In this document: positions 42,670 to 51,537 of the stretch, piece by piece
How positions within the stretch are numbered: the first letter of the stretch is position 1
Layout of the letters: the number at the start of each line of letters is the position of its first letter
Assembly: GCA_027451525.1 (NCBI GenBank)
Contig: DAIDJF010000014.1
Span: forward strand, 29,523-93,522
Origin: Ktedonobacterales bacterium
GTDB lineage: Bacteria; Chloroflexota; Ktedonobacteria; Ktedonobacterales; Ktedonobacteraceae
Length of the DNA: 64,000 nt
Direction: 5' to 3'
Translations under genes and position numbers: made by a program
The notes under the pieces: generated by a model
Database searches by the model: none
What the model was told of the DNA's origin: nothing
Seen by the model: only the letters and a program-made list of their open reading frames with translations

Positions 42670-43317
42670 TCATGCTTGTTTGCGCACAGATTCTGTATGC
42701 ACCCACGGCTGCACACGGCTAGCCGCCGCATCACGAGCCAGGAGTACCTTCTCGTATTGCATGGGATAGCGCGCACGGGTATATACTTGCAAGGCTGCTT
42801 CATAGTACGCTACCGCACACTTTAAGGTGCCGAGGGAGAGATAATCCTGCGCGAGGGCAAACATATACCCCGATTGATAATGCAGTTCTGCGATCACCTC
42901 TGGCGGACAAAAAGGCATCGTGTACGCATATTGAAGAGCCTTACACAGTTTCAATGTCACAACTGTACGCACACGCTCCGAGAGACGTGCGCCGACAAAC
43001 TCGTCTGGCGTGGGTAGCAACTCGTACAAACGCGCGGACTCAACCAGGGTCAGCCCACCGTACAGATTGACATACACTTCATGTATCGCCTGACTTGTCC
43101 CCCCACGCGCGCGTACCTCAGCAAACAGGGTGCGGTGTTCATGCACCCGTCTCTGTTCGCACGGGTCATCATCCCATAATGCGCTCAGCTCGGAGAAGAA
43201 TGGCTCAAATTCGTCTCCTAATAATTCGCGATGTGTTCGTAAATAACAACACCGTTCGCGCGCTGTAGGCAAACAAATCCAATGAATCAACTTTTCAAGA
43301 TATTCTGTTCGAGACAT
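42670..43317 (-). CDS. Hypothetical protein with TPR-like C-terminus
   Basis: A 215-residue, mostly helical protein. The last 70 residues (ELHYQSGYMFALAQDYLSLG, YYEAALQVYTRARYPMQYEK, VLLARDAAASR) resemble the tetratricopeptide units of the CHAT/TPR proteins common in filamentous Chloroflexota. The N-terminal part (EKLIHWICLPTARERCCYLR, THRELLGDEFEPFFSELSAL) is unrecognised. It may be a fragment or a minimal member of that group. Its stop is 34 bases from the promoter of the Nudix operon, so the two are separate units. Bases 43318-43561 hold a plus-strand promoter and nothing else seen. Confidence 0.6.
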   Translation of the reverse strand: MSRTEYLEKLIHWICLPTARERCCYLRTHRELLGDEFEPFFSELSALWDDDPCEQRRVHEHRTLFAEVRARGGTSQAIHEVYVNLYGGLTLVESARLYELLPTPDEFVGARLSERVRTVVTLKLCKALQYAYTMPFCPPEVIAELHYQSGYMFALAQDYLSLGTLKCAVAYYEAALQVYTRARYPMQYEKVLLARDAAASRVQPWVHTESVRKQA

Positions 43318-43452
43318 AGCGCGGCCCCTTTCACAGTATAGGATGATAGATAAGACCCCCAGGTATTTCTCTCGCCTTGCTTATATAGACGCAAGCAGTA
43401 CGCTCTCATCATACAAAAAGATCAATGATCGGGCGAAAGTGACCAATACTCC

Positions 43453-43481
43453 TTGTTATCGTTTGTCGTTCCTGTTATGCT
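43453..43481 (+). promoter_or_regulatory. Promoter of the acyl-CoA dehydrogenase operon
   Basis: TTGTTA (43453-43458) and TATGCT (43476-43481) are 17 bases apart, with TG one base before the -10 (extended -10). It lies about 80 bases before ATG 43562. Confidence 0.65.
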
Positions 43482-43561
43482 TTCAGTGAGAGCATCTATT
43501 GCTTTGGTAGACATGCTTCCTTTCCATTCTTACACATATTTCATGCGTGAAGAGGCCATTT

Positions 43562-44713
43562 ATGCAAGAACTCGATGCGGAGATACGCTATGGCGTGCGC
43601 CGTCTGTGTGAACGTTTTGGCAATGACTACTGGCGTGACCTTGACGAACAACACGCCTATCCCGCTGCATTTGTACAGGCCATGACCGAGGCGGGCTATC
43701 TGGCCGCCCTTCTGCCCGAACAGTATGGCGGTTCCGGTCTGGGCATTCGTGAGGCATCGATTATTTTAGAGGAGATCAATCGCTCAGGTGGTAACGCCGC
43801 CGTGTGCCACGCGCAAATGTATATCATGGGCACACTACTGCGCCACGGCTCAGAAGAGCAGAAGCAGCGTTACTTGCCCGATATCGCCACCGGCACGTTG
43901 CGACTGCAAGCATTCGGAATCACCGAACCTGATGCTGGCTCCGATACAAGTAGTATCCGCACAACCGCGCAGCGACAAGGTGATAAGTTCATCGTGAACG
44001 GACAGAAAATCTGGACCTCGCGCGTTCAATACTCTGATCTGATGCTCTTACTGGCGCGCACGACACCGCTCGATCAGGTCAAGAAACGCACAGAAGGTCT
44101 CTCGCTGCTCCTGCTCGACCTGCGCACCGCAATTGGCAATGGTTTGACCATCAAACCAATTCGCACGATGATTAACCATCATACCGCCGAAGTCTTTTTC
44201 GATAACCTGCATGTGCCCGCCGCCAACTTGATTGGTGAAGAGGGCAAGGGCTTTCGCTACCTGCTCGATAGCCTCAATGCCGAGCGCATCCTGATCGCCG
44301 CCGAGTCGATTGGTGATGGCACCTGGTTCGTCGAGCGCACGCAAGCCTATGCGCGTCAGCGCGTTGTCTTTGGGCATCCCATCGGTCAGAATCAGGGCAT
44401 CCAGTTTCCGCTAGCCCAGGCATATGTGCATCTCCAGGCCGCAGATCTGATGCGCTATCGTGCCGCCGAGTTGTTTGATCGCGGCGAGGCTTGTGGAGCC
44501 GAGGCAAACATGGCAAAGCTCCTTGCTGCCGACGCCGCCTGGGAGGCTGCGAACGTCGCGCTACAAACACATGGCGGCTTTGGTTTCGCCGCTGAGTATG
44601 ACATTGAGCGCAAGTTCCGCGAAACGCGCCTCTATCAGGTTGCCCCCATCTCAACTAATCTCATCCTTGCCTATATCGCGCAGCATGTGCTGGATCTGCC
44701 GCGCTCCTATTAA
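43562..44713 (+). CDS. Acyl-CoA dehydrogenase
   Basis: ATG 43562 is preferred over GTG 43547 because GAAGAGG precedes it. The 383-residue flavoprotein shows LLPEQYGGSGLGIREASIIL, LQAFGITEPDAGSDTSSIRT (FAD/substrate contact), GQKIWTSRVQYSDLMLLLAR and the C-terminal QTHGGFGFAAEYDIERKFRE. At the usual catalytic-Glu position near the C-terminus it reads YQVAPISTN instead of YEGT, while LLDSLNAERI supplies a glutamate at the place used by isovaleryl- and long-chain acyl-CoA dehydrogenases. Activity is therefore plausible with a shifted base. The MaoC gene follows 25 bases later, so the pair could desaturate and hydrate a short or branched acyl-CoA. Confidence 0.88.
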   Translation: MQELDAEIRYGVRRLCERFGNDYWRDLDEQHAYPAAFVQAMTEAGYLAALLPEQYGGSGLGIREASIILEEINRSGGNAAVCHAQMYIMGTLLRHGSEEQKQRYLPDIATGTLRLQAFGITEPDAGSDTSSIRTTAQRQGDKFIVNGQKIWTSRVQYSDLMLLLARTTPLDQVKKRTEGLSLLLLDLRTAIGNGLTIKPIRTMINHHTAEVFFDNLHVPAANLIGEEGKGFRYLLDSLNAERILIAAESIGDGTWFVERTQAYARQRVVFGHPIGQNQGIQFPLAQAYVHLQAADLMRYRAAELFDRGEACGAEANMAKLLAADAAWEAANVALQTHGGFGFAAEYDIERKFRETRLYQVAPISTNLILAYIAQHVLDLPRSY

Positions 44714-44738
44714 CACATTGAAAGGAAAATCATACTCA

Positions 44739-45242
44739 ATGGGACTTAAACAAGGCTGGACAGGTCGCTGTTTTGAGGATTTTGCAGTAGGCGATATCTA
44801 CCAACATCCACTAGGGCGCACGATTACCGAGACCGATAATATCTGGTTCACGTTGCTAACCGTCAACCCCAACCCGATTCACTTCGATAGTGCCTATGCT
44901 GCGCAAACAGAGTTCAAACAACCGCTGGTCGATTCAACCTTCACGCTGGCTCTAGTCACAGGTCTCTCCGTCTCAGACCTCTCACAGAACGCGATCAATC
45001 TGGGCTGGGAAGAAGTGCGCCTGCCTGCTCCCGTCTATAATGGCGATACGCTCTACGCCCGTAGCGAGGTGTTGCACACACGCGAATCAAAATCGCAGCC
45101 CCAACGTGGCATCGTGCAGGTCAAGACCATCGGCTTCAATCAGCACGGCAAAATCGTCATCGAGTTCAAACGCACGATAATGGTCTACAAACGCGCCTAT
45201 CTACCCACACTGCCTATTCCCGAAATAGACATGGGAAAATAG
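44739..45242 (+). CDS. MaoC-family acyl-CoA hydratase
   Basis: The start is ATG 44739, preceded by AAAGGAAAA. The 167-residue hot-dog-fold protein contains GRCFEDFAVGDIYQHPLGRT, TETDNIWFTLLTVNPNPIHF (with the Asp/His dyad region NPNPIHFD) and PVYNGDTLYARSEVLHTRES. Such proteins hydrate enoyl-CoA; the closest named relatives are mesaconyl-CoA hydratase-like MaoC proteins. Its coupling to an acyl-CoA dehydrogenase supports the reaction order dehydrogenation then hydration. Confidence 0.88.
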   Translation: MGLKQGWTGRCFEDFAVGDIYQHPLGRTITETDNIWFTLLTVNPNPIHFDSAYAAQTEFKQPLVDSTFTLALVTGLSVSDLSQNAINLGWEEVRLPAPVYNGDTLYARSEVLHTRESKSQPQRGIVQVKTIGFNQHGKIVIEFKRTIMVYKRAYLPTLPIPEIDMGK

Positions 45243-45253
45243 CGCGTCTCTCT

Positions 45254-45282
45254 TTCGCAACAACACGCAGACGTGCTATACT
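45254..45282 (+). promoter_or_regulatory. Candidate promoter of the pseudokinase-helicase gene
   Basis: TGC-TATACT (45274-45282) is an extended -10 with TTCGCA (45254-45259) at 17 bases as a weak -35. The start codon is 66 bases downstream. Confidence 0.4.
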
Positions 45283-45347
45283 GCACATACACGATACAAA
45301 CAAACGTTCTTATGAGAATGCCAATCGATAGAGAGAGATGAGCGGGC

Positions 45348-48300
45348 ATGACACAGGTAGAGCTTCAGCAGATAGATAAGTACCCTATTCAACAGATAAT
45401 ACGTAGCAGTTCCACTAGCACGTATTATCTGGTAACACCTGGCAAATCGAGCAAAAAAGGATTGCTTATCAAGCTCTTCCAACAGCCGCTTCCCTCTGAT
45501 GCTCAGGCCGCTTTCATCGCGCGTGCGAACTCGCTCAAAAAGCTCTCTGATCGCGCCATCGTTCCCATCAAGGATGCCGGTATCTATGAGGAGCGCGGCT
45601 ATCTCGTGCTAGAACACGTGCCGGCTGAGTCGCTCAATCAGCGGAACGAGAAGGTACCTTACGCTCCTGATACGGTGCGCCAGATCCTCACGCCCATTGC
45701 GAACGCCTTACGCTATGCCCATGTCAAGAGCGTTCTGCACAACAATCTCTATCCTGGCGTCATCCTGGCGGGACCACGTGCCGAGTACCTGCTCACCGAT
45801 TTTTCGCTCTCACTGTCACATCTGGGCCTCAACCTGGATGACGAAGCCTTTACCATTCCCTACATGGCACCCGAACACCTGCGCGGTCAGCCCACTGCCG
45901 CTAGCGATCAGTATGCCCTGGCAGTCATGACCTACGAGTGGCTGTGCGGCCGCCGCCCCTACGACGCGACGACACGTGACCTGTTGCTAGAGCAGCAGAA
46001 CACGCCACTCCCAGCACTGCGCACATTCAATCCCACGCTCTCAGCCGAGGTTGAGCGCGTCATTATGCAAGCCCTTGCCTATGACCCTTATGAGCGTTTT
46101 CCTCACATCCAAACCTTCGCAAGTGCCTACTTGAACGCGCTCCTAGGTCTCCCTTTCAAAACAACCAGCGCGCCCCATCCACCCATCAATAAACCCAGTC
46201 CACCGGTCAATTCATCGCATCCGCCCGTCAATAAACCCAGTCCACCGGTCAATTCATCGCATCCGCCCATCGATGAACCCAGTTCACCGGCCAATTCATC
46301 GCATCCGCCCTTGCTTGAAAAAGCTGATACAATCGATAAAACGGTTGTAAAGGAGGCAGCGAAAGGCTCTTTACAGGAACAGGTTATCGCGGACCTCGGT
46401 GAGGGCGGCATTCTCTCGCGCAAACTTGAGGGCTACGAGGAGCGACCCGCGCAGACGGAAATGGCAACAGTCGTTGCGCGCGCGCTGACAGAGAGCGTCC
46501 CTGCAATCATCGAAGCAAGCACAGGTACAGGCAAAGCTCTTGATGTGGATACACCCATTCCGACCTTAAGTGGATGGAAACGCATGGGCGATCTCGTAGT
46601 TGGTGACTTTGTATTTGACGAGCAGGGACATCCAACTCGTGTCACGGCGGCATTCGATGTCATGCATAATCGCCCATGTTACGAGGTAGTGCTCTCTGAC
46701 GGCTCATCAATTGTAGCTGATGCCGATCATGAGTGGGTATCCTATACATGCGCGGACCGAAAGCAGGCAAAGCAGCTAAAAACTGACACCCATAAAACGA
46801 AAAATTTCATCACTGCTCATCAGCTAGCGACACTTGACCAACTTATACATTTATCACACGATGATGTTTATTTTTCCGTAGATGAAATGACAGCACTCAT
46901 TGGTGGTCACCACTGGAGCATATATCAAGCGGCGGCTACAATGGCCTCTAGAAGCTTTAGTAGACGCCCTGCACGTTATCCTCAACAAACATTGCTCACA
47001 GCTGTGCGGGAACGCCTTGCGAGAGACCTGAGCGAACAGCGGCGAGATGGTCGTGCGTATACACTTGTCACGACAGAACAGATGGCTTCGACACTAACGA
47101 TTGGAGCTTCGCGCGCAAACCATGCTATTCCGGTTACAGGCCCACTTACACTATCAGAGCTAGATTTACCCATCAAACCATATTTTCTCGGTGTCTGGCT
47201 GGGCGACGGGAATTCCCGTAACAATCAGATCACGACAGCAGACCCTGCACTTATCACCGAAATTGAGAAGGACGGTTATATAGTTCGATCATTACAGAGC
47301 CACCCATACCTCTATGCCGTTGATGACGAAAACGGGAAAGCTCTCAACCGATGGCAACCAGGCATGACAGGTCGCATCCGCGCACTAGGTTTGTATCGTA
47401 ACAAGCATATTCCAATTTCTTATCTGCGTGCCTCTGAGCAGCAACGCCGTGATCTTCTCGCAGGTCTCCTCGATACTGATGGTACAGTCAATCGTCATGG
47501 AGCCGTTGAGTTTACCACGACAAGTCAACAGCTTGCACAAGATACATATGAGCTTGCGTGTTCACTCGGATTTCGTCCCTCGTCACGGCAAGGACGCGCT
47601 CGAATGGGCGGGAAAGATTGTGGGCCAAAATGGACGATTGCATTCACAACAGACCAGCAGGTTTTTCGTCTGCCACGTAAGATGACGACACACAAAGAGC
47701 GGTTACGCAATTACAGTGCTGAACGCAACAGTTTCCGCTATGTCGTTGCTGTCCGTAAAGTAGACTCACGCCCAGTAAGGTGCATTCAAGTCGAAGCAGC
47801 GAGCCATCTCTACCTTGCAGGCCGATCTATGATTCCAACCCATAACAGTCTTGCTTATCTTGTGCCCATTGTGCGCTCCGGCAAGGTCGCAATCGTCAGT
47901 ACCGCCAATAAGGCTCTCCAGGAGCAACTTTTCTACAAAGATATCCCGTTCATACAGCGCAACATCAAACATTTCGAGGCCGCACTCGTCAAGGGCGTCA
48001 ACAACTATGTCTGTCTGGACCGCGTGGAAGGCGAGCGCGTCGGCATGCAGTTCTACACAAAAAATATTGAGTTCAAACGGTTACTAGCGGTTATTAAAGA
48101 CCCAGACAGCGACTTTACGGGCGACTTTGAGACGCTCGGCTTTCAGCTTCCGGGCGATGTGCGCGGACGTGTGGCGACCGACAGCGACCAATGCGCGTGG
48201 AGCAAGTGTAGTTTCTTCGGCGAATGTTATGTCCGCACAATGCGCGACAACGCTGAAAAGGCGCAAATCATTGTCGTCAATCATACGCTGCTCCTGCTTG

Positions 48301-49658
48301 ATGCCGCTATCGGCGGCTTTCTGCTACCCGCCCGTGACATCATCATCATTGACGAGGCCCATCACCTGGAGGAAGAAGCGACGCGCTCGTTTACTACCAC
48401 GATTGGCCCCGCACAGGTTCAACTCCTGCTGGCACAACGTATGCTGAAAACACATAGCCAGATGAGCCTGCAAGCCGAGGCCGAACGCGCCGCCTTCCTG
48501 ACATGGCAACGCTTGGGCGAGGTTGCCGACCCAGGCTACAAGGGGCGCATCAATCTGGAAGAGCCACTACAAGAGGGTTTACAACTGGCGCGTGCCCTGG
48601 GAGATGTCGCCGATTCCATGCGCAAACAACGCCCGAAAGACCTGAGCGAAAAGGATGATCAGCTCTTTGATAAACTGCTCAAACGCGCCCAAAACCTTGC
48701 CGAGGGTGTGCGTACGGTTTTCTCAGTCGCCGACCCACAACGCTATGTTTACTACGTTGAGCGTGTGCAGACACAGGGGCAGCGTGGCTTTCAACTGCAA
48801 GTCTCAGCCGCTCCCCTCGATGTCACCACCTTTCTCAAAGAGAAGCTCTTTGATAAGTGCAACGTGATCTGCACCTCTGCCACGCTTGCCACAATTGGCC
48901 CTAATCCCGCGCACCCAGAAGAGAAGGGACCCAATTTCGCCTACTATCGTCGTCGTATCGGCCTTGACGATACCGAGCGCGCAGACGTGCTGGAACGCAT
49001 TTTGCCTCTTACCTTCGACTACGAGCGAAACGCGCTGCTCTACCTGCCACGCGATCTGCCTCCACCCACGTTTGGCACCGGATCTGACGACTATATGAAG
49101 TCCATCGCACGCGAAATGTTTCGGCTGGTCAAACTCTCGCGTGGGCGCGCCTTCCTACTCTTTTCGAGTAAGCGGATGCTGGACCGTGCCTATGAACTCA
49201 TGGCCCCCCACCTCACTTACCCGTTACTTAAGCAGGGGGATATGACGCGCATCGAGTTGACCCGCCGCTTTCGCGAAGAGGAAGGAGCCGTGCTCTTTGG
49301 CCTGAAGAGCTTCTGGGAGGGCGTGGACATCGCGGGTGACGCGCTCTCGCTGGTGGTCATTGACAAACTGCCCTTCGACCCACCCGATGATCCGGTACAC
49401 GAGGCACGTGTCGCGCAGATGAAAGCGGCGGGCGAAAATTGGTTTGGCATCTATGTCCTGCCACAGGCGGTTCTGCGTCTCAAACAAGGTATTGGACGAT
49501 TGTTGCGCACCCACGAAGACCGGGGCGTGATGGCGATTCTCGACACCCGGCTACACAGCAAGGGCTATGGCAAGCAAGTACTGGATGCGCTACCACCTGC
49601 GCGCCGCACATCTAATATCCGCGATGTCGAAAGCTTCTTCAAAACAGACGGAAGATAA
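45348..49658 (+). CDS. Pseudokinase-DinG/XPD-type helicase fusion carrying an intein
   Basis: A 1436-residue precursor. Residues about 10-275 fold as a Ser/Thr kinase, but the HRD motif is H131-N-N and DFG is DFS (151-153), so the catalytic aspartate is missing; lysine 42 and APEHL remain. A Pro/Ser linker with 14-residue repeats (about 277-321) follows. The helicase begins near 345: Walker A EASTGTGK (389-396) is cut by an intein (397-833) and completed by S834-LAYL. Motif II is IIIIDEAHHLEEEA (near 1000). Four cysteines (one in YVCLDR, three in QCAWSKCSFFGEC) form an XPD/DinG-type [4Fe-4S] site. C-terminal motifs AFLLFSSKRMLDRA, LFGLKSFWEGVDIAGDALSL and LKQGIGRLLRTHEDRG are intact. The spliced host protein would be 999 residues and a 5'-3' DNA helicase by family. 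Confidence 0.92.
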   Translation: MTQVELQQIDKYPIQQIIRSSSTSTYYLVTPGKSSKKGLLIKLFQQPLPSDAQAAFIARANSLKKLSDRAIVPIKDAGIYEERGYLVLEHVPAESLNQRNEKVPYAPDTVRQILTPIANALRYAHVKSVLHNNLYPGVILAGPRAEYLLTDFSLSLSHLGLNLDDEAFTIPYMAPEHLRGQPTAASDQYALAVMTYEWLCGRRPYDATTRDLLLEQQNTPLPALRTFNPTLSAEVERVIMQALAYDPYERFPHIQTFASAYLNALLGLPFKTTSAPHPPINKPSPPVNSSHPPVNKPSPPVNSSHPPIDEPSSPANSSHPPLLEKADTIDKTVVKEAAKGSLQEQVIADLGEGGILSRKLEGYEERPAQTEMATVVARALTESVPAIIEASTGTGKALDVDTPIPTLSGWKRMGDLVVGDFVFDEQGHPTRVTAAFDVMHNRPCYEVVLSDGSSIVADADHEWVSYTCADRKQAKQLKTDTHKTKNFITAHQLATLDQLIHLSHDDVYFSVDEMTALIGGHHWSIYQAAATMASRSFSRRPARYPQQTLLTAVRERLARDLSEQRRDGRAYTLVTTEQMASTLTIGASRANHAIPVTGPLTLSELDLPIKPYFLGVWLGDGNSRNNQITTADPALITEIEKDGYIVRSLQSHPYLYAVDDENGKALNRWQPGMTGRIRALGLYRNKHIPISYLRASEQQRRDLLAGLLDTDGTVNRHGAVEFTTTSQQLAQDTYELACSLGFRPSSRQGRARMGGKDCGPKWTIAFTTDQQVFRLPRKMTTHKERLRNYSAERNSFRYVVAVRKVDSRPVRCIQVEAASHLYLAGRSMIPTHNSLAYLVPIVRSGKVAIVSTANKALQEQLFYKDIPFIQRNIKHFEAALVKGVNNYVCLDRVEGERVGMQFYTKNIEFKRLLAVIKDPDSDFTGDFETLGFQLPGDVRGRVATDSDQCAWSKCSFFGECYVRTMRDNAEKAQIIVVNHTLLLLDAAIGGFLLPARDIIIIDEAHHLEEEATRSFTTTIGPAQVQLLLAQRMLKTHSQMSLQAEAERAAFLTWQRLGEVADPGYKGRINLEEPLQEGLQLARALGDVADSMRKQRPKDLSEKDDQLFDKLLKRAQNLAEGVRTVFSVADPQRYVYYVERVQTQGQRGFQLQVSAAPLDVTTFLKEKLFDKCNVICTSATLATIGPNPAHPEEKGPNFAYYRRRIGLDDTERADVLERILPLTFDYERNALLYLPRDLPPPTFGTGSDDYMKSIAREMFRLVKLSRGRAFLLFSSKRMLDRAYELMAPHLTYPLLKQGDMTRIELTRRFREEEGAVLFGLKSFWEGVDIAGDALSLVVIDKLPFDPPDDPVHEARVAQMKAAGENWFGIYVLPQAVLRLKQGIGRLLRTHEDRGVMAILDTRLHSKGYGKQVLDALPPARRTSNIRDVESFFKTDGR
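46176..46310 (+). repeat. 42-bp tandem repeat in the linker of the fusion protein
   Basis: Three copies and part of a fourth of a 42-bp unit encode a 14-residue Pro/Ser/His-rich repeat (NKPSPPVNSSHPPV). Copies one and two are almost identical; the third has diverged. It spaces the pseudokinase from the helicase. Confidence 0.88.
46536..47846 (+). other. Intein with LAGLIDADG homing endonuclease in the helicase P-loop
   Basis: A 437-residue in-frame insertion (residues 397-833). The N-terminal splicing block is ALDVDTPIPTLSGWKRMGDL, beginning with Ala where Cys or Ser is usual. Block B is VVLSDGSSIVADADHEWVSY with the histidine. The endonuclease motifs are YFLGVWLGDG (near 612) and LLAGLLDTDG (near 703). 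The C-terminal block is RPVRCIQVEAASHLYLAGRS followed by MIPTHN and then Ser as the +1 residue. Removal restores a perfect Walker A (GTGKS). Ala1 inteins such as those of KlbA splice by direct attack of the +1 residue, so this intein may well be active. Confidence 0.93.
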
Positions 49659-49790
49659 GGCTACATTTTCGGCCAGTCGTATACTACTAGAAACCAGTAT
49701 ACTAGCGAACAATGATTGACAGAGCAGGCTTCGTAATGGTATGTGTACAGAAGCAGAATAGTACGGCAGATTTCATTGAGGAAGTAGATC

Positions 49791-51005
49791 ATGCAAAGCA
49801 CAAAAGCACGTATACACACCATAGTCTCCATGCTTATGGCCGTATCAATACTCTTCTTTACGCTTGTTGCATGTACTTCCAATACTACCAATGTTCAAAC
49901 AACAAACGCGACTGCGATAGCCGCAAAAGCCTCCTCGCCCACGACCAGCGCGACACTTATAAGTAGCTCAACAGGCACGCCACAAGTACAATTGGGGGTT
50001 CAATCCTGTCCGACAGCGATTAGTCAACTCAGCTACTGGGACGCGATTGTGCCAACACAGCCCAATGTCTCACACGTGGAGAGCGTGACGTGTGCGACAC
50101 TGATGGGTATTCCGCGCCTGCAGGCTCTTGTTACCGTGCGTTACCAGGGAACAGCTAGTACGCTTGATCTCCATGTCTATGACCAGATCACCAGCACAGT
50201 ACCCATGCAGATTTTCAAATTACAGGGTTTGTACAAGGGTAGCGCAAAAATCAGTGCTTATAATACCGTCTTGACTGCTGAGGTCGATCCCAATTCGAGC
50301 ATTAATACCGGAAAAGCAAACGCAGCATTGACGCAAGACCTCTTCCGCGAGTTTAAATGGTCAGATGGAGCAGGCACCCTTGTACCAATCACGTTCCCTG
50401 GTATCTATCCCGACCTGACACGCTATCAAGCAGAAAACGATCAGCAACAGGTGAATCAGGGAACAGATCCCTGGAAACTGAGTGCGACACTGGTAGCGCA
50501 GGCACTGGCAACTAACCTGTTACAATGGCCCAGTAGCGTGACAACTACCCTTGTTAGCGGGGGAGGAAAACAGGATGTAGATGCGCAGGTTGATGTGCAA
50601 AGTCCCAGTGCAGGCGCAGGTGTCATTCACGTTGCGATGAGCCGTCTGGAAAATAACGCGAACGGCGGCATCTGGATTGTCACCGCTGTCACCTCGGATA
50701 GTCTAAAAATCAGCACGCCGCCCGCAATCGATATATTGAGTAGCCCCATAACGGTTACGGGACAGGGCAATGCCACCGGCGGAAAGATTGGGACGCTGGT
50801 CGTACTAGACCATCTTTACACCAATATTGGGCATAGCGACGTGGCAGGTAGCACAAGCAATGGGACAAGCGCATTTTCAACAACCATCAGCTACACATCT
50901 AGCTTCAAAGGTGGAGATCAGGAGGGTATACTGGCGTTATATGCTTATAATAATGCCGATGGGAGCATCGCGACAGCAACACTACAAAAAGAACTATTAG
51001 GATAG
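49791..51005 (+). CDS. Putative lipoprotein with Gmad2-like C-terminal domain
   Basis: A 404-residue protein with signal IVSMLMAVSILFFTLVAC, whose LVAC is a good lipobox (Cys28). A Thr/Ser-rich spacer follows to about residue 70. The central part is unrecognised. The last 95 residues (SPITVTGQGNATGGKIGTLV, SAFSTTISYTSSFKGGDQEG, LALYAYNNADGSIATATLQK) resemble the Gmad2 immunoglobulin-like domain found in spore germination and surface proteins. The ATG follows GAGGAAG. It should be an outer-face lipoprotein; the ligand is unknown. It is followed by a small membrane protein gene after 14 bases. Confidence 0.7.
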   Translation: MQSTKARIHTIVSMLMAVSILFFTLVACTSNTTNVQTTNATAIAAKASSPTTSATLISSSTGTPQVQLGVQSCPTAISQLSYWDAIVPTQPNVSHVESVTCATLMGIPRLQALVTVRYQGTASTLDLHVYDQITSTVPMQIFKLQGLYKGSAKISAYNTVLTAEVDPNSSINTGKANAALTQDLFREFKWSDGAGTLVPITFPGIYPDLTRYQAENDQQQVNQGTDPWKLSATLVAQALATNLLQWPSSVTTTLVSGGGKQDVDAQVDVQSPSAGAGVIHVAMSRLENNANGGIWIVTAVTSDSLKISTPPAIDILSSPITVTGQGNATGGKIGTLVVLDHLYTNIGHSDVAGSTSNGTSAFSTTISYTSSFKGGDQEGILALYAYNNADGSIATATLQKELLG

Positions 51006-51019
51006 AAATAGCGTACTTC

Positions 51020-51493
51020 ATGCAACAAGATACCGCCATTCAACACGATAACCGTGAGTCAGCCGTGTTGCTCACCGCGCAAGAGCCTCAGGCACAATTA
51101 CCAACTAAAAGACAAAAGTCAACAAGAGTTATACGTTTTGTAGCCCTACTGCTCGGTCTCGCACTCATCAGTAGCGGTCTACTTTTACTTTATGACAGTG
51201 TATCACCTTTTACAACTTTTTTGGCGCACATAGCACATGCCCCCCTATCAGCGATACCACTGCTAAGCATTGGCATAGCCTATCTGCTGTTACAAACCAT
51301 CTTACGACCACACATTGGTGAGTTGCTCAAGCGTCTAATGGTAGCTTCGGCCTTCATCTTTTGGGGTATCGACCAGCTACTTCCTGGCGGTCTACTGGCA
51401 ACTGCATTGGGTGATATCGTGATTGTGCTCTACATCATTGATCTGGCTTTTCTGATCAATGATGCCTTGAAACACGCAAAACGGGCGCGCTAG
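51020..51493 (+). CDS. Small integral membrane protein, unknown
   Basis: A 157-residue protein: a hydrophilic N-terminus of 40 residues ending KRQKSTRVIR, then three to four hydrophobic segments (FVALLLGLALISSGLLLLYD, AIPLLSIGIAYLLLQTIL, MVASAFIFWGIDQLLPGGLL, IVIVLYIIDLAFLINDAL). No family is recognised. It follows the lipoprotein gene closely and is probably cotranscribed, which suggests a shared envelope function. Confidence 0.65.
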   Translation: MQQDTAIQHDNRESAVLLTAQEPQAQLPTKRQKSTRVIRFVALLLGLALISSGLLLLYDSVSPFTTFLAHIAHAPLSAIPLLSIGIAYLLLQTILRPHIGELLKRLMVASAFIFWGIDQLLPGGLLATALGDIVIVLYIIDLAFLINDALKHAKRAR

Positions 51494-51502
51494 TGCGCGC
51501 CC
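51483..51502. repeat. GC-rich hairpin at the stop codon
   Basis: GGGCGCGC (51483-51490) and GCGCGCCC (51495-51502) form a perfect 8-bp stem with loop TAGT, which contains the stop of the membrane protein gene. There is no T-run, so it is more likely an mRNA-end stabiliser or repeat relic than a full terminator. Confidence 0.5.
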
Positions 51503-51537
51503 TACCAAGCCAGCGAAATGTGCGGCCTCTCTACACA

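Noticed and set aside
42512..42706. N-terminal extension of the Nudix regulator
   Set aside because: It would include the promoter and operator sequences and encodes nothing similar to the family.
46176..46310. Possible CRISPR or satellite array
   Set aside because: The 42-bp units are contiguous, in frame and encode a Pro/Ser linker; no spacers.
49990..50015. GGTTCAATCC sequence resembling a tRNA T-arm
   Set aside because: It lies inside the lipoprotein gene, with no acceptor stem or anticodon arm around it.
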